From the NCBI RefSeq assembly GCF_014648595.1, contig NZ_BMRK01000013.1, positions 97,838 through 161,837 on the forward strand: 64,000 nt of DNA, in the 5' to 3' direction. The stretch comes from Nocardioides luteus (GTDB lineage: Bacteria; Actinomycetota; Actinomycetes; Propionibacteriales; Nocardioidaceae). Shown here piece after piece: positions 39,405 to 46,315 of the stretch. The first letter of the stretch is position 1, and the number at the start of each line of letters is the position of its first letter. The notes beneath the pieces were generated by a model that made no database searches, was not told the origin of the DNA, and worked only from the letters and a program-made list of their open reading frames with translations. The position numbers were made by a program, and so were the translations under genes.

Positions 39405-40613
39405 TCAGGGGTTGACGGGATGGGTGTCTCGGAGCTGGACCGCGAGGGACGGGGAGAGGGGCATCCGGGCGAGCAGGAGGGCCTGGTAGGCGTGGTAGAC
39501 GTCGGGCTTGCCGCGCCAGACCTGGTGGGAGGGGTGGTTGTGCTCGTCGAGCTCGTGGTGCCAGCTGCCGAGGTCTCGGTCGATCAGATGATCCTCGATG
39601 TACGCCTCGAAGCGCTGTCTCCACTCGTCGTAGACCGCCTCCTCGGTGCGGGTGTGCAGGGCACCGGAGGCGGCGAGCGCCTCCGCGGCGACCCAGTGCA
39701 GCCGCAGCCGGGTGACGGGGGTGCCGTCCCAGGAGGTCGTGTAGACGAAGCCTGGTTCGCCGTCGGCGGCCCAACCGATCTCGACCGCCCGCGCGAAGAG
39801 TGCTCGCGCGTCCTCGACCAGCCAGACCGGAGGCTCCGGGAGCGTCGCGTCGAGGTGGAGCAGCAGGCGCGCCCACTCCAGCAGGTGGCCCGGGGTGCAG
39901 CCGTAGGGGCGGAACTGGTCACCGGGCCGGTCGGCGTTGTAGTCGAGCAGCGGGTTCCAGTCGAGGTCGAAGTGCTCGGGCAGGTCGTAGCCGTGGGAGC
40001 GGGCGACCCCGTGGATCAGGTGCTCGGCGATCGCCAGTGCCCGCTGGTGCCAGGCTCCGTCGCCGGTGACGTCGCCCGCGGCGAGGAAGGCCTCGACCGT
40101 GTGCATGCTCGAGTTGGCGCCGCGATAGGCCTCCCCCGAGCGCAGGTTGCGCTCGAGGCTGTCGACCACCCGGCCGGAGTCGTCGAGGAAGTGCTGCTGC
40201 ATCACACCGAGCGCCTCGTCGAGCAGCGCGGCCGCGCCCGGCACGCCTGCCGCGACGCCGCTGCTGGCGGCCAGGACGACGAAGGCGTGCGCGTAGGCCT
40301 CCTTGAGGGTGCCCACCGGCTCTCCGTCGACCGTGACCGAGGCGTACCAGCCGCCGTGCTCGTCGTCGCGCAGCGCACCCGAGAGCGCCCGGACGCCGTG
40401 CGCGGCGAGAGATGCCGCCTCGGTGCCGGGCAGGTCGCCGCGCAGGTGGGCGAGGGCGAAGACGTGGGTCATCCGGGCCGTGATCCAGGTGTGGACCGGC
40501 TCGCCGGGGTCCGGGCGACCCGCCTCGTCGAGCCACCAGAAACCTGCGGCCGAGGCCGCCGCCGGCCGGGCGAACCCGGCCAGCCGGCGGCACTCCGCAT
40601 CGGGGTCGATCAT
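39405..40613 (-). CDS. AGE-family sugar isomerase/epimerase (mannose isomerase-like)
   Basis: 402 residues, (alpha/alpha)6-barrel of the N-acylglucosamine 2-epimerase family. Arg and His residues typical of the catalytic cavity are visible in Thr-Trp-Ile-Thr-Ala-Arg-Met-Thr-His, Asn-Ser-Ser-Met-His, Phe-Arg-Pro-Tyr-Gly-Cys-Thr-Pro-Gly-His and Ser-Trp-His-His-Glu-Leu. The Thr-Ala-Arg-Met and Pro-Gly-His elements resemble the YihS/mannose isomerase branch rather than the ATP-dependent renin-binding group. Last gene of the sugar importer operon; with a GH92 mannosidase in the same locus, mannose to fructose is the favoured reaction (inference). Confidence 0.8.
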   Translation of the reverse strand: MIDPDAECRRLAGFARPAAASAAGFWWLDEAGRPDPGEPVHTWITARMTHVFALAHLRGDLPGTEAASLAAHGVRALSGALRDDEHGGWYASVTVDGEPVGTLKEAYAHAFVVLAASSGVAAGVPGAAALLDEALGVMQQHFLDDSGRVVDSLERNLRSGEAYRGANSSMHTVEAFLAAGDVTGDGAWHQRALAIAEHLIHGVARSHGYDLPEHFDLDWNPLLDYNADRPGDQFRPYGCTPGHLLEWARLLLHLDATLPEPPVWLVEDARALFARAVEIGWAADGEPGFVYTTSWDGTPVTRLRLHWVAAEALAASGALHTRTEEAVYDEWRQRFEAYIEDHLIDRDLGSWHHELDEHNHPSHQVWRGKPDVYHAYQALLLARMPLSPSLAVQLRDTHPVNP

Positions 40614-40620
40614 CGCTCGA

Positions 40621-41490
40621 TCATCCCTTGACCGAGCCGGCCATCAGCCCGCCGACGAAGTAGCGGCCGAGCAGGATGTAGATGATCAGCGTCGGGACGG
40701 ACGCGATCAGCGCGCCCGCCATGCTGGCGGAGTAGTCCTGCAGCTGACCGCTCGCCAGGAAGTTCAGCGCGATCGTCACCGGCCCGTTGCGCGAGGTCGA
40801 GAAGAAGAGCGCGAACAGGTAGTCGTTCCAGGCCGAAGTGAACTGCCACATCAGCACCACCACGAACGCCGGCGCCGAGATCGGCAGGATGATCGAGGCG
40901 TACGTCCGGAGCATGCCGGCGCCGTCGACCCGCGCGGCCTCGACCAGCTCGACCGGGACCCCGGCGTAGTAGTTGCGGAAGATCAGCGTGGTGATCGGCA
41001 GACCGTAGACGACGTGGAGCACGATCAGGCTGGGTACGCCCGAGGGGACACCGAGGTTGCCCATCAGCTGCACCAGCGGGACCATCACGGCCTGGTAGGG
41101 GATGAACATCCCGAACAGGATCAGCGTGAAGACGATGTCAGCGCCGGGGAAACGCCACTTGGAGAGCACGAACCCGTTCATCGACCCCAGCACCGAGGAG
41201 ATGATCGAGGCCGGGATGACCATGGCGAAGGTGCGCCCCAGGGCGGGCCCGAGCTGCTCCCAGGCGCGCGACCAGCCGGCGGTCTCCCAGACCTGCGGCA
41301 GCTTCCAGGCGTTGGCCGGGGTCGCGTCGCCGAGCCCCTTGAAGCTGGTCACGAACAGGACGTACGCAGGCAGCAGCACGACCAGCGCGAAGATGATCAA
41401 CAGCACGTACTTGAGGGTGCGGGCGATCCCGCGGGAGCGCTGGCCGGGGACCCGGCTCGCGACGGCTGCCGGGATTGCATCGGTGCTCAT
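40621..41490 (-). CDS. Carbohydrate ABC transporter permease (MalG-like)
   Basis: 289 residues from ATG 41490, overlapping the previous permease stop. Six spans, with the EAA loop Glu-Ala-Ala-Arg-Val-Asp-Gly-Ala-Gly-Met and the C-terminal Met-Ala-Gly-Ser-Val-Lys-Gly typical of MalG-type subunits. No ATPase gene is in the cluster, so it probably uses a shared MsiK-type ATPase, as is usual in actinobacteria. Confidence 0.88.
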   Translation of the reverse strand: MSTDAIPAAVASRVPGQRSRGIARTLKYVLLIIFALVVLLPAYVLFVTSFKGLGDATPANAWKLPQVWETAGWSRAWEQLGPALGRTFAMVIPASIISSVLGSMNGFVLSKWRFPGADIVFTLILFGMFIPYQAVMVPLVQLMGNLGVPSGVPSLIVLHVVYGLPITTLIFRNYYAGVPVELVEAARVDGAGMLRTYASIILPISAPAFVVVLMWQFTSAWNDYLFALFFSTSRNGPVTIALNFLASGQLQDYSASMAGALIASVPTLIIYILLGRYFVGGLMAGSVKG

Positions 41491-42425
41491 CGGCGACGCT
41501 CCTGACGGTAGGTGGAGACGAGGTAGGGGACGATCAGGATGGCCACGATGAGGAGCAGGATCGTCCCGATGGCGGCCGACTTGGCGTAGTCGCCGCGGGT
41601 GAACTCGATCCACATCTGGGTGGCGGGCACCTGGGTCGTGTAGTTGGTCTGGCCGGCGATGGCCATGATCAGGTCGAAGACCTTCAGCGACATGTGGCCG
41701 ATGATGATGATCGCCGACAGGGCGACCGGGCTCAGCTGCGGGAAGATGACGTGGCGGTAGAGCTGCCACTCCGAGGCGCCGTCGATGCGGGCCGCCTCGC
41801 GCAGCTCCTCGGGGATGCCGCGGAAGCCGGCCAGGAAGAGCGCCATCACGTAGCCGCTCAGCTGCCAGATCGCGGGGACGGCGATGGCCAGGATGCCCCA
41901 GCGCTCGTCGGTCCACCACGGGTTCTGCAGGAAGTCGAGGTGCAGCGAGCCGAAGAGCCGGTTGAGCCCGGAGGCGCGGTTGCCCTCGGCGTTGTTGAGC
42001 AGCCAGCGCCAGACCACACCGGAGGCGACGAACGAGACCGCCATCGGAAACAGGTAGATCGCCCGGAAGAGCGACTCACCGCGGGCCTTGCGCTCCAGCA
42101 GCCACGCCCACAGGAACCCGAGGCACAGGGTGCCGACCAGGAACGTCGCGGTGTAGAGCAGCAGGTTGCGCAGCGAGTAGATGAAGTCGTCGTCGGTGAA
42201 CAGGTCGCGGTAGTTGTCCAGACCCGCGAACCCCTGGGACGGACCGATGTTGTGGCGGTCCTGCAGGGAGGTGTGGATGTTGGAGCCGATGAGGCCGTAG
42301 ACGAAGACGCCGATGACGATGACGGTCGGCAGGATGAGGAGCACGGGCGCGACCCACCCGTGGCCGCCGATGCGGCCCTTGGGCCGTCGCGGCCGCTTGA
42401 CGGCGCTGGGCACCGTGGAGGACAT
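41487..42425 (-). CDS. Carbohydrate ABC transporter permease (MalF-like)
   Basis: 312 residues. Basic N-terminal tail, then six spans; EAA loop Glu-Ala-Ala-Arg-Ile-Asp-Gly-Ala-Ser-Glu-Trp-Gln. Pairs with the MalG-like subunit to which it is coupled by a 4-bp overlap. Confidence 0.88.
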   Translation of the reverse strand: MSSTVPSAVKRPRRPKGRIGGHGWVAPVLLILPTVIVIGVFVYGLIGSNIHTSLQDRHNIGPSQGFAGLDNYRDLFTDDDFIYSLRNLLLYTATFLVGTLCLGFLWAWLLERKARGESLFRAIYLFPMAVSFVASGVVWRWLLNNAEGNRASGLNRLFGSLHLDFLQNPWWTDERWGILAIAVPAIWQLSGYVMALFLAGFRGIPEELREAARIDGASEWQLYRHVIFPQLSPVALSAIIIIGHMSLKVFDLIMAIAGQTNYTTQVPATQMWIEFTRGDYAKSAAIGTILLLIVAILIVPYLVSTYRQERRR

Positions 42426-42460
42426 CTGTCCGTCCTTTCACAGAGGGCGGCCGAGGAGCC

Positions 42461-42481
42461 GCGGCGGACGATGGCCGCCGC
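42461..42481 (-). terminator. Intercistronic stem-loop before the MalF-like gene
   Basis: GCGGCGG / CCGCCGC arms with a 7-nt loop, in the 114-bp gap after the binding-protein gene. Together with the next hairpin it should protect or stop most of the binding-protein message and lower permease expression. Confidence 0.5.
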
Positions 42482-42518
42482 AGCCCCTCGGGCCGGGTGT
42501 TCAGACCGGGTGGATCAG

Positions 42519-42535
42519 CGGGCTCGATGAGCCCG
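42519..42535 (-). terminator. Stem-loop directly after the sugar-binding protein stop
   Basis: CGGGCTC-GAT-GAGCCCG, perfect 7-bp arms, four bases beyond the stop. Confidence 0.5.
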
Positions 42536-42539
42536 TCGA

Positions 42540-43811
42540 TCACTCGGGCTTGTTGTCCTCGGCGGCCTCGGCGAGACCCTCCTGGAGACCGGCGACATCC
42601 TTGTTGCTGCCGAACTTCGCTACGGCGGCGGTGATGTCGGTCAGCCAGTTGACCGAGGTCGCGGCGCCGTGGGCCAGCGAGGAGACGATCTCGTCCTCGC
42701 TCCACGACTTGATCGCGGTCTGCTGGTACTCACCGAAGGAGGCGGTGTCGGCGGTGGTGCTGGCCGGGATCGAGCCCTTCGCCTTGTTGAAGGCGACCTG
42801 GCCCTCGTCGCTGGCGATGGTGTCCAGCCAGGCCTCGGTGCCCTCGGGGTTCGGGCCGTCCACCGGCATGGTGAAGGAGTCGGCCAGGAAGTCGAAGACG
42901 CCCTCGGTGCCCGGGACCGGGACCGCGGTGTAGTCGGTGTTCAGCTTCTTGCCCTGCTCCTGGAACGCCGCCTCGGCCCAGTCGCCCATGATGTTGAACG
43001 CGGCCTCGCCGTCGATGACCAGCTGCGTCGCGTCCGGCCAGTCGAGGCCCTGACGGTCGGTGTTGGTCAGCGCGATGAGCTTGCTGTAGTCACCGAGCGC
43101 GGCCTTGACCTCACTGCCGGCCCAGTCGGTGGACCCGTCCCAGAGACCGTTGTACGCCTCGGCGCCCAGATCGGCGAGGAGCACGGTCTCGAGCAGGTGG
43201 ACCTGGGTCCAGTCGGTCGCGATGGAGAGCGGGATGATGCCCTTGGCCTTGATCTTCTCCAGGTCGGCGATCCAGGCGCCGAGCGAGTCGTAGCTCTTGT
43301 TCGCCTCGATGCCCGCCTTCTTCAAGACGGCCGGGTTGGACCAGAGCACGTTGGCCCGGTGGATGTTGGACGGGACGGAGTAGATGCCGCCGTCCTGCTT
43401 CAGCCGCTCCAGGAGGCCCTCGGGGAACTGCTCGTTCCAGCCCTTCTCCTCGTAGAGGTCGGTGAGGTCCTCGATCTGGCCGGCGTTGATGTAGTCGGTC
43501 AGCTCCGCACCCGCGTGCGCCTGGAAGGTGGCCGGCGGCTCACCGTTCTGCAGGCGGGACTGGAGCACGTTCTTCGCGTCGCTGCCGGCACCGCCGGCGA
43601 CCGCGCCGTTGACGAACTTCAGGTCGGGGTTCTGCTCGTCGAACACCTTGACCAGGGCGTCGAGCCCGGCCTTCTCACTACCCTCGGCCCACCAGGTGAA
43701 GACCTCCACCTCGTCGGTGCTGCCGCTCTCGCTGTCGCTGCCGCAGGCGGACACCGCCAGCAGGCTCAGGGCGGCCAGGCCGGCGGCCAGGGCCTTACGC
43801 GTTGCGTTCAT
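42540..43811 (-). CDS. Carbohydrate ABC transporter substrate-binding lipoprotein
   Basis: 423 residues. Lipoprotein signal with Leu-Ala-Val-Ser-Ala-Cys23, then Ser/Glu/Asp-rich linker. The SBP_bac_1 fold shows Val-Phe-Thr-Trp-Trp-Ala-Glu-Gly and Phe-Asn-Ile-Met-Gly-Asp-Trp. Trp and Asp-rich surface motifs fit sugar binding. First gene of the minus-strand importer operon, divergent from the ROK regulator. Confidence 0.88.
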   Translation of the reverse strand: MNATRKALAAGLAALSLLAVSACGSDSESGSTDEVEVFTWWAEGSEKAGLDALVKVFDEQNPDLKFVNGAVAGGAGSDAKNVLQSRLQNGEPPATFQAHAGAELTDYINAGQIEDLTDLYEEKGWNEQFPEGLLERLKQDGGIYSVPSNIHRANVLWSNPAVLKKAGIEANKSYDSLGAWIADLEKIKAKGIIPLSIATDWTQVHLLETVLLADLGAEAYNGLWDGSTDWAGSEVKAALGDYSKLIALTNTDRQGLDWPDATQLVIDGEAAFNIMGDWAEAAFQEQGKKLNTDYTAVPVPGTEGVFDFLADSFTMPVDGPNPEGTEAWLDTIASDEGQVAFNKAKGSIPASTTADTASFGEYQQTAIKSWSEDEIVSSLAHGAATSVNWLTDITAAVAKFGSNKDVAGLQEGLAEAAEDNKPE

Positions 43812-43942
43812 CTTTGATCCTCCGGTTGCGCGACCACCACGTCGGTGTGATCTGGGTCATTCGCGGTCGCGTGCCGGGACAACGTACGCCCTGCCTTTCT
43901 GTCTAGTCAACGCATAACCCGAGACGTTTCCAACCTGAGATC

Positions 43943-43961
43943 TGTCGGAAATCGACATAAT
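43943..43961. promoter_or_regulatory. Candidate ROK operator over a -10-like element
   Basis: TGTCG-GAAAT-CGACA (43943-43957), 5-bp arms, overlapping CATAAT (43956-43961) that could be the -10 of the ROK gene, and within reach of the divergent importer promoter. Confidence 0.4.
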
Positions 43962-43977
43962 CACCTACAGTCACCGC

Positions 43978-45150
43978 ATGACCACTCCGGAGTCACGGCT
44001 GCGCGTCACCAACCGATCCCAGATCCTCGACCTCCTGGGCCGCTCGGCGCCGGTCAGCCGCGCCGAGCTCGCCCAGCGCACCGGCCTCTCCCGCAGCACC
44101 GTGTCGAGCATCGTGCAGGAGCTGCTGGCCGCCGAGAAGATCGTCGAGACCTCCGGCTCTGTCCTGGCGCGCGGCGGCGGGCGGCCTCCCTCGCTGCTCA
44201 CCATCAAGGGCTCTCCCGGCACCCTCGTGGCCGTCGACATCGGCCACCGGCACGTCCGGGTGGCCATCGCCGACCTCGCGGCGAACCCGCTCGCCGAGGA
44301 GGAGATCCGGCTCGACGCCGACAACTCCCCCGTCGAGACCATCGACCGGGCCGCGGCACTGGTGCGCGAGTGCCTGGCCGAGGCGGGCATCGACCCGCGC
44401 ACGGACCGCGTCCTCGGGGTCGGCATGGGCATCCCGGGCCCGGTCGACCCGCACAGCGGGCTCGTGGTCTCCCCCATCCTGGCCAACTGGATGGACCTTG
44501 CTCCCGGCGAGGAGCTCTCCCGCCGTCTCGGGATGCCGGTCCAGGTCGAGAACGACGCCAACCTCGGCGCGCTCGCCGAGATCGAGCACGGCGCGGCGCG
44601 CGACGTCGACGACGTCATCTACGTCAAGGCCTCCAGCGGCATCGGCGCCGGCCTGGTCCTCGCCGGCGAGCTCTACCGGGGCGTCACCGGGATCGCCGGA
44701 GAGATCGGCCACGTACGTTTCGAGGAAAACGGCCCGATCTGCCGGTGCGGCAACCGCGGCTGCCTGGAGAAGGCGTTCGGCGGCTCCCGCCTGGTCGAGC
44801 TGCTGCAGCCCGCCTACGAGGAGACGCTCACCGTCGAGCGCATGCTCGAGCTCGCCCAGGAGGGTGACATCCGGGTCAACCGCATCCTCGACGACGCCGG
44901 CCGCGCCGTCGGACGGGTGCTCGCCGACCTCTGCAACCACCTCAACCCGGCCCTGATCGTGGTCGGCGACACCATGCGCCACTCGGAGTCGTTCGTGCTC
45001 GGCATCAAGGACTCCATCGACCGGTTCACCCAGCCCGACACCGCCGCTGCGCTCGACGTCGTCCCGAGCGAGCTCGGCGACAACGCCGGTGTCATGGGCG
45101 CGCTGGTGATCGCGAACTCGGCTTCTCCGGCCGATCCGGGAACAATATGA
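43978..45150 (+). CDS. ROK-family transcriptional regulator
   Basis: 390 residues. N-terminal winged helix (Val-Ser-Arg-Ala-Glu-Leu-Ala-Gln-Arg-Thr-Gly-Leu-Ser-Arg-Ser-Thr-Val-Ser) joined to a sugar-kinase-like ROK domain: Val-Ala-Val-Asp-Ile-Gly, Glu-Asn-Asp-Ala-Asn-Leu-Gly-Ala, and zinc motif Cys-Arg-Cys-Gly-Asn-Arg-Gly-Cys-Leu-Glu preceded by Gly-His. In this group the sugar or sugar phosphate releases the repressor from DNA. It most likely controls the divergent sugar importer and isomerase. Confidence 0.88.
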   Translation: MTTPESRLRVTNRSQILDLLGRSAPVSRAELAQRTGLSRSTVSSIVQELLAAEKIVETSGSVLARGGGRPPSLLTIKGSPGTLVAVDIGHRHVRVAIADLAANPLAEEEIRLDADNSPVETIDRAAALVRECLAEAGIDPRTDRVLGVGMGIPGPVDPHSGLVVSPILANWMDLAPGEELSRRLGMPVQVENDANLGALAEIEHGAARDVDDVIYVKASSGIGAGLVLAGELYRGVTGIAGEIGHVRFEENGPICRCGNRGCLEKAFGGSRLVELLQPAYEETLTVERMLELAQEGDIRVNRILDDAGRAVGRVLADLCNHLNPALIVVGDTMRHSESFVLGIKDSIDRFTQPDTAAALDVVPSELGDNAGVMGALVIANSASPADPGTI

Positions 45151-45154
45151 GCAA

Positions 45155-45170
45155 CCGCTCAGTTGAGCGG
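45155..45170. promoter_or_regulatory. TetR-type palindrome upstream of the OYE gene
   Basis: CCGCTCA-GT-TGAGCGG, perfect 7-bp arms, ending three bases before the favoured OYE start at 45174. The form is that of many TetR operators; no TetR gene is adjacent. Confidence 0.45.
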
Positions 45171-45173
45171 GTC

Positions 45174-46265
45174 ATGACGTCATTGTTCTCGCCGCTGAAC
45201 CTCGGTTCGACGACCATCCCCAACCGCGTCCTGATGGCGCCGCTGACCCGTATGCGCGCCAGCCAGCCGGGCGACGTACCCAACCCGCTGATGGCCGACT
45301 ACTACCGCCAGCGCGCCTCGGCCGGCCTGATCATCTCCGAGGGCACCCAGGTCTCGCCGCAGGGCAAGGGCTACATGGACACCCCGGGCATCCACTCGGC
45401 CGAGCAGGTCGAGGGCTGGCGCCACGTCACCGACACCGTCCACGAGGCCGGCGGCCGGATCGCCGCGCAGCTGTGGCACGTCGGCCGGGTCTCTCACGAG
45501 TCCTTCCACGACGGCGACCTCCCGGTCAGCGCCTCGGCCATCCCCTACCGCAACCGCACGACCGTACGCGGCGAGGACGGCACCCCGACGAGGGTCAACT
45601 GCCCCACGCCCCGTGCCCTCGAGACCGCCGAGATCGCGGAGGTCGTCGACGACTACCGCCGCGCGACACGCAACGCCCGTGAGGCCGGCTTCGACCTCGT
45701 CGAGGTCCACGCCGCCCACGGCTACCTGCTCCACCAGTTCTCCAGCGCCAGCAGCAACGAGCGCACCGACTCCTACGGCGGCTCCCTGGAGAACCGCGCC
45801 CGGCTGACCCTCGAGGTGCTCGACGCGGTCATCGCTGAGTGGGACGCCGACCACGTCGGCATCCGGATCTCCCCGATCGGCTCGTTCAACGGCCTCGAGG
45901 ACCCCGAGGGCGCCGAGATGGGCCTCTACCTCGCCGCCGAGATCGGCAAGCGCGGCGTCGCCTTCCTGCACCTCTCCGAGCCCGACTGGGCCGGCGGGCC
46001 GGAGCTGAGCGACGACTACCGCAAGCAGCTGCGCGCCGCCCACCCCGGCACGATCGTCGCCGCCGGCTCCTACACCTCCGAGAAGGCGACCCGCCTGATC
46101 GAGGCCGACCTGATCGACGCGGCCGCGTTCGGGCGCACCTTCATCGCCAACCCGGACCTGCCCCGGCGCCTGGAGGAGAGCCTCCCGCTCAACGAGCCCG
46201 ACCTGTCGACCTTCTACGGCGGCGGCGAGGCCGGCTACACCGACTACCCCGAGTGGACCGCCTGA
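45174..46265 (+). CDS. Old yellow enzyme-type NADH:flavin oxidoreductase / alkene reductase
   Basis: 363 residues from ATG 45174 (Met-Thr-Ser-Leu-Phe-Ser-Pro-Leu). An ATG at 45147 overlapping the ROK stop would add nine residues, but the palindrome lies between the two, favouring 45174. FMN-barrel motifs: Pro-Leu-Thr-Arg-Met-Arg, Gln-Leu-Trp-His-Val-Gly-Arg, Val-His-Ala-Ala-His-Gly-Tyr-Leu-Leu-His-Gln-Phe, Asp-Ser-Tyr-Gly-Gly-Ser, and Phe-Gly-Arg near the end. It reduces activated C=C bonds of enones and nitro compounds. Probably not part of the sugar pathway. Confidence 0.85.
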   Translation: MTSLFSPLNLGSTTIPNRVLMAPLTRMRASQPGDVPNPLMADYYRQRASAGLIISEGTQVSPQGKGYMDTPGIHSAEQVEGWRHVTDTVHEAGGRIAAQLWHVGRVSHESFHDGDLPVSASAIPYRNRTTVRGEDGTPTRVNCPTPRALETAEIAEVVDDYRRATRNAREAGFDLVEVHAAHGYLLHQFSSASSNERTDSYGGSLENRARLTLEVLDAVIAEWDADHVGIRISPIGSFNGLEDPEGAEMGLYLAAEIGKRGVAFLHLSEPDWAGGPELSDDYRKQLRAAHPGTIVAAGSYTSEKATRLIEADLIDAAAFGRTFIANPDLPRRLEESLPLNEPDLSTFYGGGEAGYTDYPEWTA

Positions 46266-46315
46266 GTCCACCAGTCCTTCACCTCGAACCCGCACGGCGG
46301 AGACGAATCTCTGGC

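Noticed and set aside
39405-43811. Sulfoquinovose degradation locus, from similarity of the AGE enzyme to YihS
   Set aside because: No sulfoquinovosidase (GH31), sulfolactaldehyde or SQ-monooxygenase gene is present; the GH92 mannosidase fits mannose better.
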